Shown here piece by piece: positions 51,076 through 64,000 of a stretch of 64,000 bases of DNA; position 1 is the first letter of the stretch; each line of letters starts with the position of its first letter. The position numbers and the translations under genes were made by a program. This DNA is from Halomonas sp. 7T (GTDB taxonomy: Bacteria > Pseudomonadota > Gammaproteobacteria > Pseudomonadales > Halomonadaceae): assembly GCF_025643255.1 (NCBI RefSeq), contig NZ_CP087112.1, forward strand, positions 248,001-312,000, in the 5' to 3' direction. Under the pieces are notes generated by a model. The model saw only the letters and a list, made by a program, of their open reading frames with translations, had not been told where the DNA came from and did not search any database.

Positions 51076-54000
51076 ATGAATAGAGGTCTCCACCAGCCCG
51101 GCGAGTTTCGCGACAACTGCGGCTTCGGCTTAATTGCCCACATGGAAGGGCAGGCCAGTCACGACTTGCTGAAAACGGCGATTGAATCACTGACGTGCAT
51201 GACCCATCGTGGAGGCATTGCGGCCGACGGTAAAACCGGCGACGGCTGCGGGCTGCTGCTTAAAATGCCTGTTCAGTTTATGCGCGAGGCGGCCAAAGAG
51301 GCGCTGGGTGCAGAGTTGGGCGAGCAGTTTGCCGTCGGCGTGGTTTTTCTCCCCGATGACGATGCGCGTGCCGCCAAGGCCAAAGAGACGCTGGCTGCTG
51401 AGCTAAGCACCCGTGGCCTGGACGTATTGGGTTGGCGTGTGGTGCCCACGGACTCCAGCGTTTGCGGCCCCATGGCGCTTGACTGTCTGCCGCGCATTGA
51501 ACAGCTTTTTGTGCAGCCCGGTAGCAGCGAAAGCTTTGCTGTCGATCTATTCATGGCCCGCCGCTATGCCGAGCAGGCGCTGCGCAAAGAAGAAGAGTTT
51601 TATGTTGCGTCACTTTCGTCAGAAGTGGTGTCTTATAAAGGCTTAGTCATGCCGGAAGATCTGCCGGCGTTTTATCAAGATTTAAACGATCCGCGTCTGG
51701 AAACCGCTATTTGTGTGTTCCACCAGCGCTTCTCAACCAACACGGCGCCGCGCTGGCCGTTGGCCCAGCCGTTCCGCCTGCTGGCCCATAACGGCGAAAT
51801 CAACACCATCGAAGCTAACCGTGGCTGGGCAAACTCCCGTAAAGCGAACTTTGTTAACGAACGCCTGCCGGATATCGCCGAGCTGGATGAAATCGTTAAT
51901 ACCACCGGTTCTGATTCTTCCAGTATGGATAACATGCTGGAAGTGCTGCTGACCGGGGGCATGGAGCTACACCGCGCCGTGCGTATGATGGTGCCGCCTG
52001 CCTGGCAGAACGTAGAGACCATGGACGCCGAGTTGCGTGCTTTCTATGAGTATAACTCCATGCACATGGAGCCCTGGGATGGCCCAGCGGGTGTGGTGAT
52101 GACAGACGGTCGCCAGGCGGTCTGCATGCTTGACCGTAACGGCCTGCGCCCGGCACGTTGGGTGATCACCAAGAATGGCTACATCACGCTGGCGTCCGAA
52201 ATCGGTACCTACGGCTACAAGCCGGAAGACGTGGTCGCAAAAGGCCGTGTTGGCCCAGGCCAGATCCTTGCCGTGGACACCCAAACCGGTGAAGTGCTGC
52301 ATACGCATGATATCGATGCCCGATTAAAGTCCGCGTATCCCTACAAGCGCTGGCTGAAGCAAGAGGCGAACTACCTGGAGTCAGCGCTAACCGAGTTGGC
52401 GCGCTTCCAGACGATGGATACTAACGCGCTTAACGTGCAGCAGAAAATGTTCCAGGTAACGTTCGAAGAGCGCGACCAAGTGTTACGCCCGCTGGCAGAG
52501 AGCGGTCAGGAAGCGGTGGGTTCTATGGGGGATGATACGCCCATGGCCGTGCTGTCGAGCCGTCCGCGCCTGCTGACTGATTTTTTCCGTCAGAAGTTTG
52601 CCCAGGTTACCAACCCACCGATTGATCCGCTGCGCGAAGCGATCGTCATGTCGCTGGAAACCTGCTGTGGGGCGGAGTTGAACGTGTTCAAGGCCACGCC
52701 TGAGCATGCTCACCGGTTGATTTTGACCACGCCGGTGCTTTCACCGCGTAAATTTACCGCGCTGGTCAGCCAGGATGATCCCGCCTTTGCCAGCCACACG
52801 CTGACACTGGGCTACGATCCAGAAAGCACCAGCCTGCAACAGGCGGTTACGGCGTTATGCAAAGAGGCCGAAGCGCAAGTAAAGGCAGGTAAGGTGATTC
52901 TGGTGCTCACCGATGCGGAGTTACCTAAAGGTCAACTGCCTATTCAGGCCGCGCTAGCGGTCGGTGCCGTGCATTCTCATCTTGGCCGTTTAGCGCTTCG
53001 CCCAAATGCCAACATTGTGGTGGAAACTGGCTACGCCCGAGATGCCCACCAAATGGCGGTGCTTTTTGGTGTAGGCGCGACGGCGGTCTATCCATGGTTG
53101 GCGTACCAGGTCATGGCGGATATGCACCGCACCGGGGAGCTGAGCGGTAATCCGGCCGATGCGCGGGAGAATTACCGTAAAGGCCTGCAGAAAGGGCTCT
53201 TCAAGATTCTCTCTAAAATGGGCATCTCGACGCTGGCCTCCTACCGTGGCTCCATGCTGTTTGAAGCGGTAGGTTTATCCGATGAAATCATGAACACCTG
53301 CTTTGTGGGCATGGCGTCGCGTATTCAAGGTACCGGCTTTGCCGAGCTTCAGCTGCAGCAAGAACTACTGGCTAAAGATGCCTGGATTGCCCGTAAAGGG
53401 ATTTCCCAAGGCGGCATGCTCAAATACGTGCATGGCCACGAATACCATGCCTATAACCCTGATGTGGTGAAGTCCCTTCAGGAGGCGGTGCAGGAAGGCA
53501 GCTACGCCAAGTGGAAGAAGTTTGCGCAGCTGGTAAACGAGCGCCCAGTGGCCACCATTCGTGACCTGTTAACGCTCAAGCCCGCTGAGACGCCCATGCC
53601 GCTGGAAGAGGTTGAGCCGGTTGAGGCGCTGATTCCGCGTTTTGACAGCGCCGGTATGTCGCTGGGGGCGCTCTCCCCTGAGGCTCACGAAGCGCTGGCC
53701 CAGGCCATGAACGAGGCGGGTGGTCGCTCCAATTCCGGCGAAGGTGGCGAAGACCCGGCCCGCTACGGCACCATTCGCAGCTCGAAAATCAAACAGATCG
53801 CCTCCGGTCGTTTTGGTGTCACCCCAGCGTACTTGGTGAATGCCGAAGTACTGCAGATTAAAGTGGCCCAAGGTGCTAAACCCGGCGAAGGCGGTCAGCT
53901 GCCGGGCGGTAAGGTCAATCAGCTGATTGCTCGCTTGCGCTACTCCGTGCCCGGCGTCACGCTGATTTCACCACCGCCGCACCACGATATTTACTCCATC

Positions 54001-55518
54001 GAAGATCTGGCGCAGCTAATTTTTGACCTCAAGCAGGTGAACCCAGATGCCCAGGTGTCAGTGAAGCTGGTCTCCGAGCCCGGCATTGGAACCATCGCCA
54101 CCGGTGTCGCCAAGGCCTACGCGGATCTGATCACCGTCTCTGGCTATGACGGCGGCACGGCGGCCAGCCCGCTTACCTCCATTAAGCACGCGGGTTCTCC
54201 TTGGGAGCTTGGCCTGCCTGAGGTGCATCAGGCGCTGCGCATTAACGGCCTGCGGGACAAAATTCGCCTACAAACCGATGGCGGCCTGAAGACCGGCCTG
54301 GATGTGGTCAAAGCGGCAATTCTCGGTGCCGAAAGCTTCGGTTTTGGTACGGCGCCGATGGTGGCGCTGGGCTGTAAATACCTGCGTATTTGTCACCTGA
54401 ATAACTGTGCCACCGGTGTGGCAACACAAGATGACTTTCTGCGCGGCGAGCACTTCCGCGGCACCGTGGATATGGTCAAAAACTACTTCCGCTTTATCGC
54501 AGAGGAAGTCCGCGAGCTGATGGCGATGCTTGGCGTTCGCAAGCTGACCGATCTAATCGGTCGCACCGATCTGCTTGAAGTGTTAGAAGGCAGTACGGCG
54601 TCCCAGCGCAAGCTGGATCTCACGCCGCTGCTCGCCAATGATTTTGTGCCTAAAGATGCGCCGCAGTTCTGCGAGGTGAGTCGCAATGTGCCCCACGATC
54701 CGGGTGCTAAGAACCAGGAAGTGCTAGCAGCGCTGAAAGAGGCCATTGAGTCTCAGTCGGGCGGCACCTTCGACTTCACGATCACCAACTGCGACCGCAG
54801 CGTAGGTGCTTTAACCTCTGGGGCAATTGCCAAGCGTTACGGTGAAGATGGCCTGGAAGCAGCGCCGGTCACTGCACGCTTTACAGGTGTGGCGGGGCAA
54901 AGCTTTGGGGTGTGGAACGCACGCGGCCTGAATTTGTACCTGGAAGGCGATGCCAACGACTACGTCGGCAAAGGTATGAACGGTGGTAGCATCGTGATTG
55001 TGCCGCCGAAAGTCAGCCAGTTTGAGAGCCACAAAACCGCCATCATTGGTAACACCTGCCTCTATGGGGCAACGGGCGGCACGCTGTTTGCTGCCGGTAC
55101 CGCTGGCGAGCGCTTCGCGGTGCGTAACTCCGGTGCGACCGCCGTGATCGAAGGCGCTGGCGACCACTGTTGTGAGTACATGACCGGGGGGTTGGTCTGC
55201 GTGCTGGGTGAAACCGGCGTTAACTTTGGTGCGGGCATGACCGGCGGTTTTGCCTACGTGCTGGATGAAGACCGTACCTTTGTCGACAAGTACAACCATG
55301 AGTTGGTTGAGATCCACCGGGTCAACACAGAAGCGATGGAAGCGTATCGCCGCCACTTGCGTGAAATGATTGAAGCCTATGTTGCGGCAACAGGCTCTGA
55401 TCGTGGCGCGGCGATTCTGGAAGACTTCGGCGACTACGCGCGCCACTTCTGGCTAGTGAAGCCAAAAGCGGCAAGTTTGGGTAGTTTGCTGAATCAGTCT
55501 CGGCGTCAGCCGGAATAA
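51076..55518 (+). CDS. gltB: Glutamate synthase, large subunit
   Basis: NADPH-dependent glutamate synthase alpha subunit of 1480 residues, which uses glutamine and 2-oxoglutarate to make two glutamates. A short propeptide precedes the class II amidotransferase cysteine (C15 in [13 protein letters not shown]). The central and FMN-binding synthase domains follow ([56 protein letters not shown]), then the Fe-S cysteines ([13 protein letters not shown], in [19 protein letters not shown]) and the C-terminal beta-helix domain. It forms an operon with gltD, 33 nt downstream. Confidence 0.96.
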   Translation: MNRGLHQPGEFRDNCGFGLIAHMEGQASHDLLKTAIESLTCMTHRGGIAADGKTGDGCGLLLKMPVQFMREAAKEALGAELGEQFAVGVVFLPDDDARAAKAKETLAAELSTRGLDVLGWRVVPTDSSVCGPMALDCLPRIEQLFVQPGSSESFAVDLFMARRYAEQALRKEEEFYVASLSSEVVSYKGLVMPEDLPAFYQDLNDPRLETAICVFHQRFSTNTAPRWPLAQPFRLLAHNGEINTIEANRGWANSRKANFVNERLPDIAELDEIVNTTGSDSSSMDNMLEVLLTGGMELHRAVRMMVPPAWQNVETMDAELRAFYEYNSMHMEPWDGPAGVVMTDGRQAVCMLDRNGLRPARWVITKNGYITLASEIGTYGYKPEDVVAKGRVGPGQILAVDTQTGEVLHTHDIDARLKSAYPYKRWLKQEANYLESALTELARFQTMDTNALNVQQKMFQVTFEERDQVLRPLAESGQEAVGSMGDDTPMAVLSSRPRLLTDFFRQKFAQVTNPPIDPLREAIVMSLETCCGAELNVFKATPEHAHRLILTTPVLSPRKFTALVSQDDPAFASHTLTLGYDPESTSLQQAVTALCKEAEAQVKAGKVILVLTDAELPKGQLPIQAALAVGAVHSHLGRLALRPNANIVVETGYARDAHQMAVLFGVGATAVYPWLAYQVMADMHRTGELSGNPADARENYRKGLQKGLFKILSKMGISTLASYRGSMLFEAVGLSDEIMNTCFVGMASRIQGTGFAELQLQQELLAKDAWIARKGISQGGMLKYVHGHEYHAYNPDVVKSLQEAVQEGSYAKWKKFAQLVNERPVATIRDLLTLKPAETPMPLEEVEPVEALIPRFDSAGMSLGALSPEAHEALAQAMNEAGGRSNSGEGGEDPARYGTIRSSKIKQIASGRFGVTPAYLVNAEVLQIKVAQGAKPGEGGQLPGGKVNQLIARLRYSVPGVTLISPPPHHDIYSIEDLAQLIFDLKQVNPDAQVSVKLVSEPGIGTIATGVAKAYADLITVSGYDGGTAASPLTSIKHAGSPWELGLPEVHQALRINGLRDKIRLQTDGGLKTGLDVVKAAILGAESFGFGTAPMVALGCKYLRICHLNNCATGVATQDDFLRGEHFRGTVDMVKNYFRFIAEEVRELMAMLGVRKLTDLIGRTDLLEVLEGSTASQRKLDLTPLLANDFVPKDAPQFCEVSRNVPHDPGAKNQEVLAALKEAIESQSGGTFDFTITNCDRSVGALTSGAIAKRYGEDGLEAAPVTARFTGVAGQSFGVWNARGLNLYLEGDANDYVGKGMNGGSIVIVPPKVSQFESHKTAIIGNTCLYGATGGTLFAAGTAGERFAVRNSGATAVIEGAGDHCCEYMTGGLVCVLGETGVNFGAGMTGGFAYVLDEDRTFVDKYNHELVEIHRVNTEAMEAYRRHLREMIEAYVAATGSDRGAAILEDFGDYARHFWLVKPKAASLGSLLNQSRRQPE

Positions 55519-56970
<1,452 letters not shown>

Positions 56971-57018
56971 TATTGGATAGTGAGGGGCGATGTCGTCCCT
57001 CAACTAGAGCAGTTCAAA

Positions 57019-57047
57019 TTGAGCCTTTAGGCGTACTCTGCTATTCT
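57019..57047 (+). promoter_or_regulatory. Candidate sigma-70 promoter for pyrG
   Basis: TTGAGC (57019-57024), exactly 17 nt spacer, TATTCT (57042-57047). It leaves a leader of about 55 nt before the pyrG ATG. Confidence 0.5.
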
Positions 57048-57087
57048 GTCGTCCCATCCTGGTGTGGCTTTCTGTTACGCCTTTTGA

Positions 57088-60997
<3,910 letters not shown>

Positions 60998-61018
60998 ACG
61001 TGAAACGTTACGCTGGCG

Positions 61019-61034
61019 TGTAAGAGATATCTCA
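61019..61034. promoter_or_regulatory. Degenerate second GacA box
   Basis: TGTAAGAGATATCTCA shares its first ten bases with the perfect box 22 nt downstream (61041) and contains the palindrome GAGATATCTC (61024-61033), but the right half-site is CTCAAG rather than CTTACA. It could be a weaker second site. Confidence 0.4.
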
Positions 61035-61040
61035 AGATTT

Positions 61041-61058
61041 TGTAAGAGATCTCTTACA
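61041..61058. promoter_or_regulatory. GacA-type upstream activating sequence
   Basis: TGTAAGAGATCTCTTACA matches the published GacA/UvrY consensus TGTAAG-N6-CTTACA exactly, and extends to a perfect 24-bp palindrome from 61038 to 61061. In Pseudomonas this site drives rsmY and rsmZ, where it can lie well over 100 nt upstream of the start. Here it sits about 180 nt upstream of the GGA-rich RNA. It lies just after eno, before the eno terminator. Confidence 0.8.
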
Positions 61059-61151
61059 AAAGCCGACGACATTCGCTCGGTTTGGGTAAGATAAAACGAA
61101 ATTTTCCACTAATCTTAATTTAAGTGGCTGATTTTGAATAAGTTAAAAAAT

Positions 61152-61180
61152 AAAGGCGAGCCGACAAGGCTCGCCTTTTG
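61152..61180 (+). terminator. Terminator of eno
   Basis: AAAGGCGAGCC (61152-61162) pairs perfectly with GGCTCGCCTTT (61168-61178), loop GACAA, followed by TG. A strong stem with a short T run. It insulates the downstream RNA gene from eno readthrough. Confidence 0.8.
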
Positions 61181-61194
61181 TGGTTTTAGCCAAC

Positions 61195-61224
61195 TTGTGA
61201 TGGCCTCATTATCTGCCACAATAC
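61195..61224 (+). promoter_or_regulatory. Candidate promoter of the RsmZ-like RNA
   Basis: TTGTGA (61195-61200), 18-nt spacer and CAATAC (61219-61224), giving a start near 61230, where the first GGA motif begins. Weak promoters dependent on GacA are usual for these RNAs. Confidence 0.45.
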
Positions 61225-61229
61225 ATACA

Positions 61230-61398
61230 GGACTAGGGGAGGCAAGGATGCTTCAGGCAGGATGCAACGGGATGCAGGTAGGTGCGCCGGGTGACACAGT
61301 GATGTGAGCCCTGGCAAGGACGTCACCTAAGGAAGTTGACACAGGGAGTGGTCAGAGGAAGTGCTTGGAGCGGGCGGCCTACGGGCCGCCTTTTTTTT
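61230..61398 (+). ncRNA. rsmZ: CsrB/RsmZ-family regulatory RNA
   Basis: About 170 nt with no ORF but ten GGA motifs, at 61230, 61238, 61246, 61260, 61270, 61318, 61331, 61345, 61357 and 61367. Many are in AGGA or GGGA context, as in RNAs that titrate the translational repressor RsmA/CsrA. It ends in a strong terminator: GGCGGCC (61373-61379), loop TACG, GGCCGCC (61384-61390), then eight T. A perfect GacA box lies upstream. The order RNA-fdxA-mutS matches rsmZ-fdxA-mutS in Pseudomonas, so I use the name rsmZ. The exact 5' end is inferred from the promoter. High GacA activity would raise this RNA and release CsrA targets (motility, biofilm, exopolysaccharide). Confidence 0.85.
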
Positions 61399-61419
61399 GT
61401 GCGGGCGCTACAGCCGTAA

Positions 61420-61443
61420 AAAACCAGCGTAAACGCTGGTTTT
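61420..61443. terminator. Bidirectional terminator between the RNA gene and fdxA
   Basis: AAACCAGCG (61421-61429) pairs with CGCTGGTTT (61434-61442), loop TAAA. On the minus strand it is followed by a T run, so it mainly ends fdxA transcription. Confidence 0.75.
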
Positions 61444-61511
61444 CATGGTGACGATGAGTCTTAAGGAACTATGAACCTTAAGCAGCTACGAGCCTTAAGT
61501 AGTATTGGAAC

Positions 61512-61835
61512 TCAGCGCTCTAGCTTCTCAAGTTTACCGGTTTTACCATCCCACTCTTCTGCATCAGGCAGAGGATCTTTCTTCTCAGCGATATTTGGCC
61601 ATACGTCGGCCAGTTCCGCATTGATCTCGATAAACTGCGTTTGATCATCGGGCAGCTCATCCTCGGAGAAGATTGCTTCAGCAGGGCACTCAGGTTCACA
61701 CAGGGCGCAATCGATACACTCGTCTGGGTGGATAACCAAAAAGTTAGGACCTTCATAGAAGCAATCGACCGGGCAAACTTCCACGCAGTCAGTGTACTTG
61801 CACTGGATGCAGTTCTCGGTAACGACAAACGTCAT
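61512..61835 (-). CDS. fdxA: Seven-iron ferredoxin FdxA
   Basis: Ferredoxin of 107 residues with a 3Fe-4S and a 4Fe-4S cluster, an electron carrier in the cytoplasm. The cluster motifs are [20 protein letters not shown] and [18 protein letters not shown], followed by the C-terminal extension [20 protein letters not shown] that is typical of the Azotobacter/Pseudomonas FdxA type. It is in the conserved order with mutS upstream on the same strand. Confidence 0.94.
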   Translation of the reverse strand: MTFVVTENCIQCKYTDCVEVCPVDCFYEGPNFLVIHPDECIDCALCEPECPAEAIFSEDELPDDQTQFIEINAELADVWPNIAEKKDPLPDAEEWDGKTGKLEKLER

Positions 61836-61991
61836 CTTGCTATCCCTCTTGCAGGACCAGAAACGCTTCCGGTCATGGTCAATCGTGAATGGTTATAAAT
61901 CAGCCGTTTTTTATAAGCTAAAAAGTATGAACGACATTCTAGAGGTGCCCTTACCCATCGGCAAGCGCCAGTTGCTCTTGTATGAAACCGA

Positions 61992-64000
61992 TTAAAGCAG
62001 TGCTCGCCATTGATACAGAAGCGCGAGCGCCTCTCGAGGCGATAGATCATCCACCTCTGCTTTTGCAAGTGCTTCTACAACGGGGTGTGGGGCACTGGCA
62101 AAGAGATCGTTTTGCTGAGGCACGGCTTTTTGGGCATCTGTTGAGACATGACCACGCTGCTGTTGATCAACGTCTCGCTGCTCCAAAGCAATCAGTTTTT
62201 CCCGTGCACGGGCTATGACAGGTGTGGGAACGCCAGCAAGCTGCGCGACCTGTAAACCGTAGCTTTGACTTGCCGGGCCTGCTTCAATCCGGTGCATAAA
62301 GACAATACTATCGCCGTGCTCGGTGGCAGTGAGATGAATGTTGGCTACCCCGTTTGCCTGTTCAGGCAGGGCGGTCATTTCAAAATAGTGGGTGGCAAAC
62401 AGCGTTAACGCACGGGTTGTTGCTAAGTGTTCGGCGCTTGCCCAGGCAAGGGAAAGGCCGTCGAAGGTGCTGGTGCCGCGTCCAATCTCATCCATCAGCA
62501 CTAAGCTTTGCTCGGTCGCGTTGTGCAGGATGTTGGCGGTTTCGGTCATTTCCACCATAAACGTGGAACGCCCGCCTGCTAAGTCGTCCGATGAGCCAAT
62601 GCGGGTAAAAATACGGTCGATAGGGCCAATATCAGCGGCGTCAGCGGGCACAAAGCTGCCGCTATGGGCCAGTAGCGCGATTAGCGCCGTTTGGCGCATA
62701 TAGGTCGATTTACCGCCCATGTTGGGGCCGGTAATAATCAGCATGTGCTGGTCGGGCGATAGCGTGACATCGTTGGGTACAAACGGCTTGTCGCTTACCT
62801 GCTCAACGACCGGATGGCGGCCTGCGCTAATGCTTATGCCTGTGGCTTCAACTAATTGCGGGCGTACCCAGTTGAGCGCTTCAGCGCGCTCGGCAAACGC
62901 GCAGAGCACATCCAGCTCCGCCAGTGCCCGAGAGGTGTTTTGCAGCGCGTGAAGCAGCGCATTGAGCTCGCTCATTAGCTGGTCATAGAGCCATTTTTCC
63001 CGTGTCAGCGCCCGCGATTTAGCCGAAAGCGCCTTGTCTTCAAACTCTTTAAGTTCTGGAATAATAAAGCGCTCGGCGTTTTTCAGCGTTTGGCGACGAA
63101 TATAGTCAGCGGGTGCCTGCTGAGCCTGGGCGCGGGGTAGTTCTATAAAGTAGCCGTGTACTCGGTTATAGCCCACTTTCAAGTTGGCAAGCCCCGTGCG
63201 TTCGCGTTCGCGTAGCTCTAGCTGCACCAGATATTCGCCGGCATTTTCAGCCATGCCGCGATGCTCATCCAGCTCGGCATCATAACCATCTGCAATGACG
63301 CCGCCATCACGGATCACCACGGGCGGGTTTTCGACCAGTGCGCGGGTTAGTGTATCGGCCATCTCCGGATAGGGGCGAATGTGGGGCTTAAGGCTATCCA
63401 AGGCGCTGCCGCTTTCCACGTTAGCTAACAGCTGCTCAAGCTCGGGTAGGGTAACCAGCGCATCACGTAAGCGCGCTAAGTCACGCGGGCGGGCGCTATA
63501 CAGCGCAACACGGCCAAGAATACGTTCTACATCGCCCACGTCGCTTAAGGTGTCGCGCAGCGCCATATAGGCAGCGTCGATGGATAGCAGAGCTACACCG
63601 GCTTGGCGGCCCGCTACAATATCTCGCTGGCGCAGCGGGCGATTCAGCCAGCGCTTTAATAGCCGAGAACCCATCGCGGTGGCGCAGGTGTCTAGAACGC
63701 TGGCGAGTGTGTTATCACTGTTGCCGCCCAGGTTTATATCGATTTCCAGATTGCGCCGGCTGGCGGCGTCAATGACCACCGCATCGTCGCGGTTCTCGAC
63801 GCTAATCGCCGTAACGTGGGGCAGGCGTGAGCGTTGGGTGTCTCGGGCGTAATCGACTAGCACGCCAGCAGCAATGAGCGCAGCGGTTAAATGGGCACAC
63901 CCAAAGCCGCGTAAGTCCTGTACTTCAAACTGGTCGCATAGACTGCGGGTAGCGCTCTCCAAGTCAAAAAGCCATTCGCCCTGACGGCGCAAGCTACGCT
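61992..64000 (-). CDS. mutS: DNA mismatch repair protein MutS (N-terminal part outside window)
   Basis: The frame is open to the window edge, and the visible 666-plus residues lack the mismatch-binding domain with its Phe-x-Glu motif (roughly the first 190 residues). The connector end, lever, clamp and ATPase domains are present: [36 protein letters not shown], the Walker [41 protein letters not shown] (Walker B) and FATHYFEMT. The C-terminus has a helical tail. It repairs replication errors together with MutL. Confidence 0.95.
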   Translation of the reverse strand, partial: RSLRRQGEWLFDLESATRSLCDQFEVQDLRGFGCAHLTAALIAAGVLVDYARDTQRSRLPHVTAISVENRDDAVVIDAASRRNLEIDINLGGNSDNTLASVLDTCATAMGSRLLKRWLNRPLRQRDIVAGRQAGVALLSIDAAYMALRDTLSDVGDVERILGRVALYSARPRDLARLRDALVTLPELEQLLANVESGSALDSLKPHIRPYPEMADTLTRALVENPPVVIRDGGVIADGYDAELDEHRGMAENAGEYLVQLELRERERTGLANLKVGYNRVHGYFIELPRAQAQQAPADYIRRQTLKNAERFIIPELKEFEDKALSAKSRALTREKWLYDQLMSELNALLHALQNTSRALAELDVLCAFAERAEALNWVRPQLVEATGISISAGRHPVVEQVSDKPFVPNDVTLSPDQHMLIITGPNMGGKSTYMRQTALIALLAHSGSFVPADAADIGPIDRIFTRIGSSDDLAGGRSTFMVEMTETANILHNATEQSLVLMDEIGRGTSTFDGLSLAWASAEHLATTRALTLFATHYFEMTALPEQANGVANIHLTATEHGDSIVFMHRIEAGPASQSYGLQVAQLAGVPTPVIARAREKLIALEQRDVDQQQRGHVSTDAQKAVPQQNDLFASAPHPVVEALAKAEVDDLSPREALALLYQWRALL

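Noticed and set aside
54811..55446. Minus-strand frame of 211 codons inside gltB
   Set aside because: An antisense shadow of a very well conserved gene; the product has no recognisable domain.
56982..57001. Hairpin after gltD as a terminator
   Set aside because: The stem GAGGGGCGA/TCGTCCCTC is good but there is no T run in either direction, so I did not list it as a terminator.
61038..61061. The perfect 24-bp palindrome as a terminator or phage attachment site
   Set aside because: It is AT-rich in the arms, lacks a loop and matches the GacA box consensus exactly, in front of a GGA-rich RNA, which explains it better.

Overview
The window is a stretch of chromosome from a gammaproteobacterium, most probably a Halomonas or close relative (Halomonadaceae). 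This rests on the high-GC codon use, the gene orders pilMNOPQ-aroK-aroB, pyrG-kdsA-eno and fdxA-mutS, the many TRAP transporters, and the general look of the proteins. The taxonomic call is inference; there is no rRNA in the window and I found no tRNA genes, CRISPR array or prophage.

Layout. 1-6.2 kb: a histone-deacetylase-family gene cut by the window edge and overlapping a branched-chain aminotransferase gene, a HisC-like aminotransferase, and a DctPQM TRAP operon. 6.4-17.4 kb is an accessory, defence-like region. It holds a four-gene operon with 4-nt overlaps at every junction encoding an SMC-like ATPase, a small KITE-like subunit, a kleisin-like subunit and a TOPRIM-domain protein (Wadjet/MksBEFG-like, but with the SMC gene first). 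It continues with an AT-richer orphan gene, an orphan higA antitoxin next to the last codons of a destroyed higB, rnz, a ccdAB toxin-antitoxin pair, a decayed second copy of the rnz 3' end, and a solitary TnpB (IS1341-type) element. 17.4-33 kb: mostly housekeeping and single-gene units (FrnE-type oxidoreductase, a frameshifted DUF1330 gene, a Ca/Na antiporter, racemase, PAS/chemoreceptor-like protein, UbiH-type hydroxylase, sirtuin, DNA glycosylase, SelO, DinB, GabT, and an overlapping EAL/GGDEF pair).

33-41.3 kb: a catabolic cluster for glutarate/2-hydroxyglutarate (CoA-transferase, glutaryl-CoA dehydrogenase, GntR regulator, divergent L-2-hydroxyglutarate oxidase), followed by a TAXI-type TRAP transporter with a DUF1850 protein. 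41.3-50.7 kb: PBP1A gene divergent from pilMNOPQ-aroK-aroB. 51-57 kb: gltB-gltD. 57-61 kb: pyrG-kdsA-eno. 61-64 kb: a CsrB/RsmZ-type regulatory RNA with ten GGA motifs and a perfect GacA-box palindrome upstream, then fdxA and a partial mutS on the other strand; the order sRNA-fdxA-mutS matches rsmZ-fdxA-mutS of Pseudomonas.

The two most interesting items are the reordered Wadjet-like condensin operon (6461-12874) and the GacA-box/RsmZ-like RNA locus (61019-61398). Third come the signs of repeated rearrangement between 13 and 17.4 kb (higB remnant, rnz remnant, ccdAB, TnpB).
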